Part shown: positions 1 to 7,532 of the stretch, one piece after another
How the letters are laid out: the number at the start of each line of letters is the position of its first letter
Numbering within the stretch: position 1 is the stretch's first letter
From: Actinophytocola gossypii
GTDB taxonomy: Bacteria; Actinomycetota; Actinomycetes; Mycobacteriales; Pseudonocardiaceae
DNA length: 64,000 nt
Assembly (NCBI RefSeq): GCF_025165815.1
Contig: NZ_JAFFZE010000025.1
Span: forward strand, 1 to 64,000
Direction of reading: 5' to 3'
Notes under the pieces: model-generated
Told to the model about the DNA's origin: nothing
Seen by the model: the letters and a program-made list of their open reading frames with translations, nothing else
Database searches by the model: none
Program-made: the position numbers and the translations under genes

Positions 1-1133
1 GTCGGACCCGGCTGCTGCGGCGGCAAAGCCTCACCAAACTTGTTCTCGTACTCCCCCAAATACGAATTCAACTCCTCATAAAACCTGTTCACCGCCTCCG
101 CGGCGTCATCACACGTCTGCGTGAAAGTCTCATACAAAGAATCATGCAAATCAACATTAAACGAATCACGAATCCACGCCTTACACTCCCGCCGCACATA
201 CTCCTTGTTCTCATCATTCAAATCACAGTCATCCGAACGAATCCGCCCCTCCAAATCCGTCCCACACTGCGAATCCACCCACGCCGCAACCTCAAGCACC
301 CGATCATGATCATCCTCACCAAGATCAGCACTCGCCAACTCCACAACCTTACGAGCCATATCCGGCGTCGCACTACCCACCGTCGGCGAATACAACCCCA
401 TCACCGTATCCGCCTTCGCCTTACACTCAGCGAACACATTCTCCACCAACGCCGTAATCATCCCCGGCGCCGCCGACAAAAAATCAACCAAATCCGACGA
501 ATTCGGATCAATCTCCTGCGAATAAAACCGATACGACGCATTCGCCGCCGGACCCGACCACGACCCATACACCGTGTTCAACTCCGACTCCGTCGACGAC
601 CGCAACCCCGACAACACCCCATGCGCCGCCCGCAACCGCTCCGCATCCTCCAAAAACTTCCGAAACCCAATCCCCAACTGCTCATCAAACCGAGTACGAA
701 CATCCTCCATACTAATCCGACCATGCCGACCCAAAGAATCCCCCGGCACCACATCATTCACCGGAATAAAATTCTCAAACACCCGCAACGCCGGACGCGC
801 CAACTCAAACAACTCATCCGACTTCTCCACCCCAGCAGAAGACGACGTCGGCGCACTCAACCCATCCAAATCCGCCGTATTCCGATCCAACTCATCCTGA
901 ACCAGCCGATGACTGTAACCACCCTCCTCAGACTCCGCCTGCGCATCCGCATACACATCGTCGAGGGACCCCATCGGAACAAACTCACCACGATCCAAAT
1001 ACTGATCGTGGTACCCCCGCATCTCCTCAGGCATATCCTCCGCGTCGGCATACCCGAGCCCGCCATACCCATTGTCCTGCAAATAGGCCGCATACAACCG
1101 CTGCTTCGTGTCCGCATCGACGAACGGATCGTC
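1..1133. repeat. Direct duplication, copy A (pairs with 5823-6955)
   Basis: Positions 1-1133 match 5823-6955 at a constant offset of 5822, with no difference found in the lines I compared and identical translations in several frames. The match stops abruptly at 1134/6956, inside codons 12-13 of the two WXG genes. It probably continues past the left edge. Both copies have the same orientation, so recent duplication or gene conversion is implied. Confidence 0.9.
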
Positions 1134-1172
1134 CAGCAGCGCCCTGACCTCGTCCCACGACCTGTCGCTCAT
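1..1172 (-). CDS. Large WXG-domain ESX-associated protein, second copy (C-terminus beyond window)
   Basis: This is the N-terminal part of a protein whose gene runs off the left edge. It starts MSDRSWDEVRALLDDPFVD; the ATG (1172-1170) overlaps the TGA of the ketosynthase-beta gene as ATGA, so the two are probably translationally coupled. After about 13 codons the sequence becomes identical to the gene at 4157-6991. It has a helical region with a YGSWSGPAANASY (W-x-G) turn typical of WXG/PPE-like ESX substrates, followed by several Cys residues. By analogy with its twin it should continue into Pro/Gly-rich linkers and beta repeats. Codons end mostly in G or T, unlike the C/G-ending codons of its neighbours. 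The role as a secreted ESX substrate or partner is inferred from the WXG turn and the operon; no enzymatic domain is visible. Confidence 0.75.
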   Translation of the reverse strand, partial: MSDRSWDEVRALLDDPFVDADTKQRLYAAYLQDNGYGGLGYADAEDMPEEMRGYHDQYLDRGEFVPMGSLDDVYADAQAESEEGGYSHRLVQDELDRNTADLDGLSAPTSSSAGVEKSDELFELARPALRVFENFIPVNDVVPGDSLGRHGRISMEDVRTRFDEQLGIGFRKFLEDAERLRAAHGVLSGLRSSTESELNTVYGSWSGPAANASYRFYSQEIDPNSSDLVDFLSAAPGMITALVENVFAECKAKADTVMGLYSPTVGSATPDMARKVVELASADLGEDDHDRVLEVAAWVDSQCGTDLEGRIRSDDCDLNDENKEYVRRECKAWIRDSFNVDLHDSLYETFTQTCDDAAEAVNRFYEELNSYLGEYENKFGEALPPQQPGP

Positions 1173-2206
1173 CGAACTCCCCTAACACCGAGCAGCCGAA
1201 CCACCACGGAACCGACCATGCCGTCCCGATCCACGGCGGTGGCCACGGCCACCCGCCCGTGCGCGTCGTCGGACCGCTCCGCGAGCGCGAACAGCCCGGT
1301 CAGCCCGAACACGCCGCCGACAGCGCCGGTGTCCCCGACGAGCCGCCCCGGCGCGACCACCCGGTCTATCCGCGTTCCCAACACCTCTCGCACCGCGTCG
1401 CTCTCCATCGTGTCCATCCCGGACACCGCGAGCCCCCACACCTCGTCCGGCGCCACCCCGACCAACGTCTGCCGCAGGCACTCGACCAGCGCGCGCCGGA
1501 CCTCCCCGTCCGCCGCGAGCCGCGTGCCCGTGGCTACGACCTCCGCCACCGCCGATCGGTTCCCGTTCGACGCCGGTCGCAGGAACAACACCGCGGCGCC
1601 CTCGCCCAACCGGGCGGTGTTACCCACCTCGCGTTCCAGCAGCGCACGGGCCCCGCTGTGCTCCTCGACCGCGCCGGCGAACACCCCGCTCGCCCGGCGG
1701 GCTCGCAGCAACCGTCCGGCGTATCGCAGCACCGCGACGCCCGACAGCCTGCCGGCGGCCAGCGTCGTGTTCGGACCGGTCAACCCGTGCCAGCCGGCGC
1801 TGCGCGCGGCGGCGGAGTTCATCAGCGCGAACGGCATCTGCGCCGGGTTCACGAAGTACGGCCTGCGCCGGGTCAGCGAGTCCGCGGTGAAGCCGAACTG
1901 GGTGAGCGTGCTCCCGCTGGTGGTGCCGAGCACGACGCCGGTGCGCCCGTCGGCTCCGACCTCCGCGCGCAGCAGCCCGACCGTGTGCACGGCGAGCGCG
2001 GTACCGCGGTCCATCGAGCCGGTTCCCTTGCGCCCCAACACGTCCTCGATGTCGAAGTCGGGCACCAGGTGCGCCGGTTCCGGCTCGGGGAACCAGTCGT
2101 CCGCGCCGCGGACCGCCGGAGCGGGCACACCAGAGCGCACGCCGTCGGCGAACGCGCCGGCGCCGCGCCCGTACGGGGAGGTCGTGGCCCAGCCGGTGAT
2201 GATCAC
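1169..2206 (-). CDS. Ketosynthase-like partner subunit (KS-beta / chain-length-factor-like, no catalytic Cys)
   Basis: A 345-residue thiolase-fold protein that reads VIITGWATTSPYG at its N-terminus, like the start of ketosynthases. The GTG start overlaps the stop of the upstream ketosynthase (GTGA), the classic KS-alpha/KS-beta coupling of type II systems. The nucleophile region reads GPNTTLAAGRLSGVAV, where active synthases have an A-C-[AS]-[AS]-G motif, so the catalytic cysteine is missing. No HGTGT or GHT histidine motif can be found either. It is shorter than a normal chain-length factor (about 400 residues). The expected role is a non-catalytic heterodimer partner of the KS at 2203-3390. 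The substrate and product are unknown. Confidence 0.75.
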   Translation of the reverse strand: MIITGWATTSPYGRGAGAFADGVRSGVPAPAVRGADDWFPEPEPAHLVPDFDIEDVLGRKGTGSMDRGTALAVHTVGLLRAEVGADGRTGVVLGTTSGSTLTQFGFTADSLTRRRPYFVNPAQMPFALMNSAAARSAGWHGLTGPNTTLAAGRLSGVAVLRYAGRLLRARRASGVFAGAVEEHSGARALLEREVGNTARLGEGAAVLFLRPASNGNRSAVAEVVATGTRLAADGEVRRALVECLRQTLVGVAPDEVWGLAVSGMDTMESDAVREVLGTRIDRVVAPGRLVGDTGAVGGVFGLTGLFALAERSDDAHGRVAVATAVDRDGMVGSVVVRLLGVRGVR

Positions 2207-3390
2207 GGTGCCCTGCCGAACAGCACGACCGAGTTGTTGCCGCCGAACGCGAGCGCGTTGTTTTGCACCACCCGCAGGTCGGCCGCCACCGCCTCGTTCG
2301 GCACGCAGTCGACGCCGCACTCCGGGTCGGTCTCGACGTGGTTGATCGTCGGCGGCACGAACCCCTCGGCCAACGCGATCGAGCACGCGGCGGCCGACAG
2401 CGCGCTGGCCGCGCCCATCGTGTGCCCCAGCATCGACTTGACCGACACCGTGCGCGGCGGCGTCGCCCCGAACACGTCGCGGATCGCACCGCACTCGGTG
2501 ACGTCGTTGGCCTTCGTCCCGGTGCCGTGCGCGGAGACCAGGTCGACCTCGCCCGGTTCCACCCCGGCGTCGTCAAGCGCGAGACGCATGCACCTGGCGA
2601 CCGAGCTGCGGTCCGGCGCGACCGGGTGTCCGGCGTCGCAGTTCAGCCCGTACCCCAGCACCTCGGCATAGATCCGGGCCCCTCGGGCGAGCGCGGTGTC
2701 GAGCGGTTCGAGCACCAGCACGCCCGCGCCCTCGCCGGTCAGGATGCCCTGGCGGTGCGTGTCGAAGGGCCGGCACCGCTCCGGGTCGACCGCGCCGAGC
2801 CGGTAGAAGCCGGTGAACGTCATCCGGCACATGGCGTCCGCGCCCCCGCACAGCGCCACGTCCACGTCCCCGGCGGCGACCGCGTCGAACCCGTCGCCGA
2901 TCGCGTAGTTCCCCGCGGCGCACGCCGTGGCCACAGTGGACACCTCGGCGCCGGCCAGTCCCAGTTCCCGGGCGACGCCCACCGACAGCAGCGCCGCCGG
3001 CACCCGCGCGGCCTCGCCCGCCGGCACACCCGCACCCCGCACGACGGCCTCCGCGATCCGCTCGCCGCGGTCGCCGCCGCCGTCCGTGGTGCCGACGGAG
3101 ACCATGGTGCGGGCGTCACCGAGCCCGTCCAGGCCGGCGTCGCGCACCGCCATCGTCGCGGCCGCGACCGCGAACTGTCCCGCACGCGGCAGGGTCTCCG
3201 GCCGGGTCAGCCACCGCTCCGGCTCGAACCCGACGACCTCACAGCCCGTGGCGTGCGCGAACCCGGTGGTGTCGAACGCACCGATCGGCCGGGCCCCGCT
3301 GCGCCCGGCCCGCAACCCGGCGGCGAACTCACGCGCGCCGACCCCGATGCTCGACACGACGCCGAGCCCGGTGACCGCCACCCGCCGCAC
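2203..3390 (-). CDS. Beta-ketoacyl-ACP synthase (KS-alpha, FabF-like)
   Basis: A 395-residue condensing enzyme, the usual FabF/KS-alpha length. The N-terminus MRRVAVTGLGVVSSIG is typical. The catalytic cysteine is Cys157 in VATACAAGN. The two histidines lie in SAHGTGTKAND and GHTMGAAS, so the Cys-His-His triad is complete. The C-terminus has the NALAFGGNNS loop. The family performs decarboxylative Claisen condensation of malonyl-ACP with an acyl starter. The GTG start is 4 bases after the ACP stop, and its own stop overlaps the next KS-like gene. With ACP and KS-beta it forms a minimal type II synthase set. There is no acyltransferase, ketoreductase or cyclase nearby, so it must borrow them from primary metabolism or do only one condensation. 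Location in an ESX operon is unusual. Confidence 0.9.
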   Translation of the reverse strand: MRRVAVTGLGVVSSIGVGAREFAAGLRAGRSGARPIGAFDTTGFAHATGCEVVGFEPERWLTRPETLPRAGQFAVAAATMAVRDAGLDGLGDARTMVSVGTTDGGGDRGERIAEAVVRGAGVPAGEAARVPAALLSVGVARELGLAGAEVSTVATACAAGNYAIGDGFDAVAAGDVDVALCGGADAMCRMTFTGFYRLGAVDPERCRPFDTHRQGILTGEGAGVLVLEPLDTALARGARIYAEVLGYGLNCDAGHPVAPDRSSVARCMRLALDDAGVEPGEVDLVSAHGTGTKANDVTECGAIRDVFGATPPRTVSVKSMLGHTMGAASALSAAACSIALAEGFVPPTINHVETDPECGVDCVPNEAVAADLRVVQNNALAFGGNNSVVLFGRAP

Positions 3391-3394
3391 GCCG

Positions 3395-3646
3395 TCACCC
3401 GTCCAGCGCGTTGCTCAACACGTCGTAGACGCCGTCGAGGGAGACGAGCCGCTCGAACTCGGCGGAGTCCACCTCGACGTCGAACTCGATCTCCAGGTTC
3501 GCGAGCAGTTCGATGAGCTTCATGGAGTCGGCGCCGAGGTCGTCGACGAAGTGGTCGGCCGGCCCGACCGCGTCCTCGTCGACCTCCAGCACCCGGGCGA
3601 CCACGGCCTTGATCTCGGCGGCCCGCGCGGCGATCAGCGCGTTCAC
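3395..3646 (-). CDS. Acyl carrier protein
   Basis: An 83-residue acidic four-helix carrier protein with the phosphopantetheine motif GADSMKLIELL, in which Ser41 is the attachment site. The downstream IEFDVEVDSAEFERLVSLDGVYDVL matches helices III and IV of ACPs. I place the start at the GTG whose bases overlap the stop of the upstream gene (GTGA), which gives normal ACP length. A TTG at 3661 would add five residues. The gene is 4 bases from the KS-alpha start. It is expected to carry the growing acyl chain in the cytoplasm for the adjacent KS pair. The context suggests that the acyl product serves the ESX-associated proteins encoded on either side, but this is inference. Confidence 0.9.
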   Translation of the reverse strand: MNALIAARAAEIKAVVARVLEVDEDAVGPADHFVDDLGADSMKLIELLANLEIEFDVEVDSAEFERLVSLDGVYDVLSNALDG

Positions 3647-4143
3647 TGCCGGTTCATCCAACTCGACTGGTTGGAGAAGTCGTCCTCGTCGTCGAGCACC
3701 TCGGTCGGACGGGCCGGACGACGCACCGGTGGCGGCGGCTGGACGGGCTTCTGCACCGGCTTCGGCGGTTCCGGGGCCGGCGCGGGCGTGTCGTCCTCGA
3801 TGGCGCCGAGCCCGCCGGGCGGCGGCTCCTCGCGCGGCCGGGTTGCCCGGAACACGAACTCCGGTTTGGCCTCGGCGTCCTCGCCGCCGAAGCCCATGAT
3901 GTAGTCCTTGTCCCGCTCGGTGCTCTCGGTGGCCCAGCCACCGGCCTGCGCGCGACGGCGGCCGAGCTCACCCATGTGCTTGGCGACCTGCTCGGCGACG
4001 GGGCCCTGCTTGCTCAGGGCCTCGGCGGCGCGTTCGCGGGCCGCGCGGGCGTTGCGGGTGCGCAGCGCGCGGCGTTCGGCCATCTCCCGGCGGACCTGAT
4101 CCATCCGCGCCCGCGCCTTGGCGGCCTTGTCGTGAGCGCTCAT
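3643..4143 (-). CDS. Basic coiled-coil ESX-operon protein with DDFS..SW tail
   Basis: A 166-residue protein with no recognised family. Residues 1-70 are a highly charged, Arg/Ala-rich helix (MSAHDKAAKARARMDQVRRE) that should form a coiled coil. The middle is acidic, then Pro-rich (KPVQKPVQPPPPVRRP). The tail reads EVLDDEDDFSNQSSWMNRQ. The same overall design and the same type of tail (DDLSGSSWLR) occur in the protein at 7533-8717, and DEDFS occurs twice in 15494-15925. It lies 13 bases after the large WXG gene and overlaps the ACP start. A chaperone or adaptor role for the large WXG protein is possible but unproven. Confidence 0.7.
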   Translation of the reverse strand: MSAHDKAAKARARMDQVRREMAERRALRTRNARAARERAAEALSKQGPVAEQVAKHMGELGRRRAQAGGWATESTERDKDYIMGFGGEDAEAKPEFVFRATRPREEPPPGGLGAIEDDTPAPAPEPPKPVQKPVQPPPPVRRPARPTEVLDDEDDFSNQSSWMNRQ

Positions 4144-4156
4144 CTTTCCTTCCCTC

Positions 4157-6991
4157 CTACCGGCCGCCCTCGCCGAAGGCGCTGCGGACCTGGGCGTCGG
4201 TGACGTCGTCGAACAGGTCGCCGGTGGTGCGCCACTGGGAGCCGGCTCGTTCCTGGTCGCCGCCACCCGCGCCACCGCCGCCGGCCCCACCGGCCATCAT
4301 CGGCATGCCGCCGGCCATGCCGTGCTGGCTTTGTCCGCCGCCGCCGCTGCCGCCGCCGTCGCTGGTGTCACCACCGTCGCCCCCGTCCGCGGCGGACGCG
4401 AGCCCCGCTTCGCCCGGAGCGTCGGACGGGGTGCCGGTGTAGTTGCTGGAGTCGGGAAGGCCGAAGGAGCCGGCCTCACCGGTGGCATCACTCGGATCGG
4501 CGAAGAACGAGCCACCGGCGACACTGGACTGGGCGGAGGTGCCGCCGTGCTCGGGGTTGACGGCGAACTGGCCCTGCGGGTCGGGCAGGTTCCCCGGACC
4601 GAACTGCTCACCAGGAGCGAACTGACCACGCGGATCCGGCAAGCCACCCGGACCACCGAACTGCTCACCAGGAGCGAACTGACCACGCGGATCCGGCAAG
4701 CCACCCGGACCACCGAACTGCTCACCAGGAGCGAACTGACCACGCGGATCCGGCAGGCCTCCCGGACCACCGGCGGGTGCCTCGCCCGGCGCGAACTGAC
4801 CTCGAGGATCCGGCAGGCCTCCGGGACCACCGAGTTGCTCACCGGGAGCGAACTGTCCACGCGGGTCAGGCGGACCACCTGGCCCACCACCCATCTGCTC
4901 GCCAGGGGCGAACTGACCACGCGGATCGGGCAGGCCTCCCGGACCACCGAACTGCTCACCAGGAGCGAATTGACCACGCGGATCCGGCGGACCACCTGGC
5001 CCACCACCCATCTGCTCACCCGGAGCGAACTGACCACGCGGATCCGGCAAACCGCCCGGGCCACCGCCCACCTGGTCACCCGGGACGAACTGACCATGCG
5101 GGTCGTTGCCGACGAGGCCCGCCGGTGTGGCCGGCGCTTCGGCGGGTAGGGGGCGCGGCTGGGGAGTGGCGGTGGGGCCCTCCTCGCCGGAGTAGTCGAG
5201 GTCGTAGGTGACGGGTTCGCCGGTGCCGTCGTCGACGGTGACCACGACGGTGTCGGTGGAGCCCTCGGGACGCTCGGCGGTGATGGTCAGGTCGCCGTCC
5301 TCGATGACGCAGGTGCCGTCGGGGCCCGCTTGGATCGGCTGACCCGGTTGGTTCGGCTGACCCGGTTGGTTCGGCTGGCCGGGCTGGCCGGGCTGGGTCG
5401 GTGAGGTGGGCTGGGTACCGTCGGCGCCGGGGCCGGTGGGGGTGGCTTCGTCGAAGTTCAGCGTGTACGTCTTCGGCTGGCCCGAGCCGTCGTCGACGGT
5501 GACCGTCACCTGGCCCTGGCCGTCCGGGCTGGTCACCGAGATCGAGCGCTCGCCGTCGTCGATCGTGACGGTTTCCTGTTCGCCCGGGGTGTTCGGGAGC
5601 AGGTTGCTCTGGTCGCCCGGGGTGGGCGCGTCCGGGAGTGGGGTGTCCTCCGGACCCGGCATCTCGGGCACTGAGGGTGGCGGGGGCGGAGCGGGCGGGG
5701 GCGGCATGGACGGGCCCCCGGGTCCACCGGGGCCGCTCGGACCACCGGGGCTTCCCGGGCCGGTCGGGCCGGGACCCGAGGGACCGGGACCGGTCGGACC
5801 TGGGCCAGTCGGGCCGGGACCGGTCGGACCCGGCTGCTGCGGCGGCAAAGCCTCACCAAACTTGTTCTCGTACTCCCCCAAATACGAATTCAACTCCTCA
5901 TAAAACCTGTTCACCGCCTCCGCGGCGTCATCACACGTCTGCGTGAAAGTCTCATACAAAGAATCATGCAAATCAACATTAAACGAATCACGAATCCACG
6001 CCTTACACTCCCGCCGCACATACTCCTTGTTCTCATCATTCAAATCACAGTCATCCGAACGAATCCGCCCCTCCAAATCCGTCCCACACTGCGAATCCAC
6101 CCACGCCGCAACCTCAAGCACCCGATCATGATCATCCTCACCAAGATCAGCACTCGCCAACTCCACAACCTTACGAGCCATATCCGGCGTCGCACTACCC
6201 ACCGTCGGCGAATACAACCCCATCACCGTATCCGCCTTCGCCTTACACTCAGCGAACACATTCTCCACCAACGCCGTAATCATCCCCGGCGCCGCCGACA
6301 AAAAATCAACCAAATCCGACGAATTCGGATCAATCTCCTGCGAATAAAACCGATACGACGCATTCGCCGCCGGACCCGACCACGACCCATACACCGTGTT
6401 CAACTCCGACTCCGTCGACGACCGCAACCCCGACAACACCCCATGCGCCGCCCGCAACCGCTCCGCATCCTCCAAAAACTTCCGAAACCCAATCCCCAAC
6501 TGCTCATCAAACCGAGTACGAACATCCTCCATACTAATCCGACCATGCCGACCCAAAGAATCCCCCGGCACCACATCATTCACCGGAATAAAATTCTCAA
6601 ACACCCGCAACGCCGGACGCGCCAACTCAAACAACTCATCCGACTTCTCCACCCCAGCAGAAGACGACGTCGGCGCACTCAACCCATCCAAATCCGCCGT
6701 ATTCCGATCCAACTCATCCTGAACCAGCCGATGACTGTAACCACCCTCCTCAGACTCCGCCTGCGCATCCGCATACACATCGTCGAGGGACCCCATCGGA
6801 ACAAACTCACCACGATCCAAATACTGATCGTGGTACCCCCGCATCTCCTCAGGCATATCCTCCGCGTCGGCATACCCGAGCCCGCCATACCCATTGTCCT
6901 GCAAATAGGCCGCATACAACCGCTGCTTCGTGTCCGCATCGACGAACGGATCGTCGAGGAGGGTTTTTACCTCGTTCCAGGAATGGCTCAC
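4157..6991 (-). CDS. Large WXG-domain ESX-associated protein with beta repeats and GQFAPGE repeats
   Basis: A 944-residue protein that starts at the GTG (VSHSWNEVKTLLDDP) overlapping the stop of the upstream gene as GTGA. Domains in order: helical N-terminal region to about residue 385 with a YGSWSGPAANASY W-x-G turn; collagen-like GPTGPGPTGPG stretch and a PPPPAPPPPP linker; two beta repeats (ISVTSPDGQGQVTVTVDDG and LTITAERPEGSTDTVVVTV); ten copies of a repeat of the form DPRGQFAPGEQFGGPGGLP; a Gly/Met-rich stretch (GGMPMMAGGAG); and the tail ERAGSQWRTTGDLFDD. The tail resembles the Gly-Met then R.T.(L/W)..D.(V/L)(W/F) ends of PPE-like ESX substrates. Secretion through the ESX machinery is inferred. 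The first 1.1 kb is identical to copy A and is AT-richer than the rest of the gene. Confidence 0.8.
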   Translation of the reverse strand: MSHSWNEVKTLLDDPFVDADTKQRLYAAYLQDNGYGGLGYADAEDMPEEMRGYHDQYLDRGEFVPMGSLDDVYADAQAESEEGGYSHRLVQDELDRNTADLDGLSAPTSSSAGVEKSDELFELARPALRVFENFIPVNDVVPGDSLGRHGRISMEDVRTRFDEQLGIGFRKFLEDAERLRAAHGVLSGLRSSTESELNTVYGSWSGPAANASYRFYSQEIDPNSSDLVDFLSAAPGMITALVENVFAECKAKADTVMGLYSPTVGSATPDMARKVVELASADLGEDDHDRVLEVAAWVDSQCGTDLEGRIRSDDCDLNDENKEYVRRECKAWIRDSFNVDLHDSLYETFTQTCDDAAEAVNRFYEELNSYLGEYENKFGEALPPQQPGPTGPGPTGPGPTGPGPSGPGPTGPGSPGGPSGPGGPGGPSMPPPPAPPPPPSVPEMPGPEDTPLPDAPTPGDQSNLLPNTPGEQETVTIDDGERSISVTSPDGQGQVTVTVDDGSGQPKTYTLNFDEATPTGPGADGTQPTSPTQPGQPGQPNQPGQPNQPGQPIQAGPDGTCVIEDGDLTITAERPEGSTDTVVVTVDDGTGEPVTYDLDYSGEEGPTATPQPRPLPAEAPATPAGLVGNDPHGQFVPGDQVGGGPGGLPDPRGQFAPGEQMGGGPGGPPDPRGQFAPGEQFGGPGGLPDPRGQFAPGEQMGGGPGGPPDPRGQFAPGEQLGGPGGLPDPRGQFAPGEAPAGGPGGLPDPRGQFAPGEQFGGPGGLPDPRGQFAPGEQFGGPGGLPDPRGQFAPGEQFGPGNLPDPQGQFAVNPEHGGTSAQSSVAGGSFFADPSDATGEAGSFGLPDSSNYTGTPSDAPGEAGLASAADGGDGGDTSDGGGSGGGGQSQHGMAGGMPMMAGGAGGGGAGGGDQERAGSQWRTTGDLFDDVTDAQVRSAFGEGGR
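4561..5105 (-). repeat. In-gene tandem repeats, about 54-57 bp unit (GQFAPGE repeats)
   Basis: Ten in-frame copies of a unit coding for DPRGQFAPGEQFGGPGGLP or close variants (EQM, EQL, EAPA forms). Unit length varies by one or two codons (GGG/GG variants). The outermost copies are the most diverged (DPHGQFVPG and DPQGQFAVN), as expected for a repeat array that grows and homogenises in its middle. Confidence 0.9.
5823..6955. repeat. Direct duplication, copy B (pairs with 1-1133)
   Basis: The internal copy of the 1.13 kb duplication. It covers nearly all of the N-terminal WXG region of the gene at 4157-6991 and ends at 6956, about 12 codons inside the start. GC content is visibly lower than the flanks and the plus strand is poor in G. 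Confidence 0.9.
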
Positions 6992-7368
6992 AGCCCACTC
7001 CCGGGCGTGGTCACCGTGCTGGTGGCACCCGTGTCCGTGCTCTCGTAGGACTGCCCGGCGCCCCCGAGCTGGCCGGCGAAGGACATGATGTTGGTGCACA
7101 TCGCGGTGGCGCCGGCGCCGATCTGCTCCATGGCGGTGGAGTAGTCGGCATGCCATTCGGTGTGCGCCTTGCCGAAGTCGGCGGCGGCGACCTCGGTCGT
7201 CTGGAGGTCGTCGACCTCGCCCTGCGCGTCCTCGGCGGCGTTGCTGATGTTGCGGCCGGACGTGGACATCTGGCCGGTATCGGTGGTGTAGCCGTCAGGA
7301 GGCGCGACCCCGCTGGACCCCGGATCGTTGGTGGTGTTCGAGGTGGTGCTGGGCGGTGGCGTGGTCAT
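6988..7368 (-). CDS. Small EspC/WXG100-like ESX protein
   Basis: A 126-residue, largely helical protein. After a Ser/Thr/Pro-rich start (MTTPPPSTTSNTTNDPGSSG) it has two predicted helices around EWHADYSTAMEQIGAGATAM and a Tyr near the end (GAGQSYESTD), the arrangement of EspC (DUF2580) and WXG100-type ESX substrates, though there is no strict W-x-G. It is the first gene of the operon running to the left edge; its TGA overlaps the GTG of the large WXG gene. The same small-then-large order is repeated at 10836-11144 and 8719-10839, so the pair may be co-secreted. The family assignment is by architecture only. Confidence 0.65.
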   Translation of the reverse strand: MTTPPPSTTSNTTNDPGSSGVAPPDGYTTDTGQMSTSGRNISNAAEDAQGEVDDLQTTEVAAADFGKAHTEWHADYSTAMEQIGAGATAMCTNIMSFAGQLGGAGQSYESTDTGATSTVTTPGSGL

Positions 7369-7532
7369 GGTCCGAAATCCCCCTTTTGGAGCAAGAGGCC
7401 ACTGGAGTGCGTGACTCCCCGTTAGGACGCACCGAGGCGACGGCCGGTGCCAACCAGAATGTACCTATCCGCAGGTGACGGCGGTGCGGGCACCAGGAAT
7501 TTGCTTCCCCAAACGTTGCGCGGCTCGCAACT
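7369..7532 (-). promoter_or_regulatory. Intergenic region upstream of the left ESX/ACP-KS operon
   Basis: 164 bases between two minus-strand operons; this must hold the promoter of the genes at 7368-1. It contains an inverted repeat GTTGCG-CGGCT-CGCAAC at 7515-7531, directly after the stop of the preceding gene. This could be a terminator or an operator: a GTTGC...GCAAC element also lies upstream of the WXG100 pair at 15464-15477. No clear -10/-35 pair can be assigned. Confidence 0.4.

Noticed and set aside
144-2345. A 733-codon open frame on the plus strand.
   Set aside because: It is the antisense shadow of the WXG and KS-beta genes. Its product is Arg/Pro/Ile-rich without any family match, while the minus strand encodes clear motifs.
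1169-3646. A complete antibiotic-type type II polyketide cluster.
   Set aside because: Only ACP, KS and KS-beta are present; no ketoreductase, cyclase, aromatase, acyltransferase or export gene is seen in the window.
4561-5105. Regular repeats that might be taken for a CRISPR array.
   Set aside because: The units are in frame, code for GQFAPGE-type peptides and have no unique spacers.
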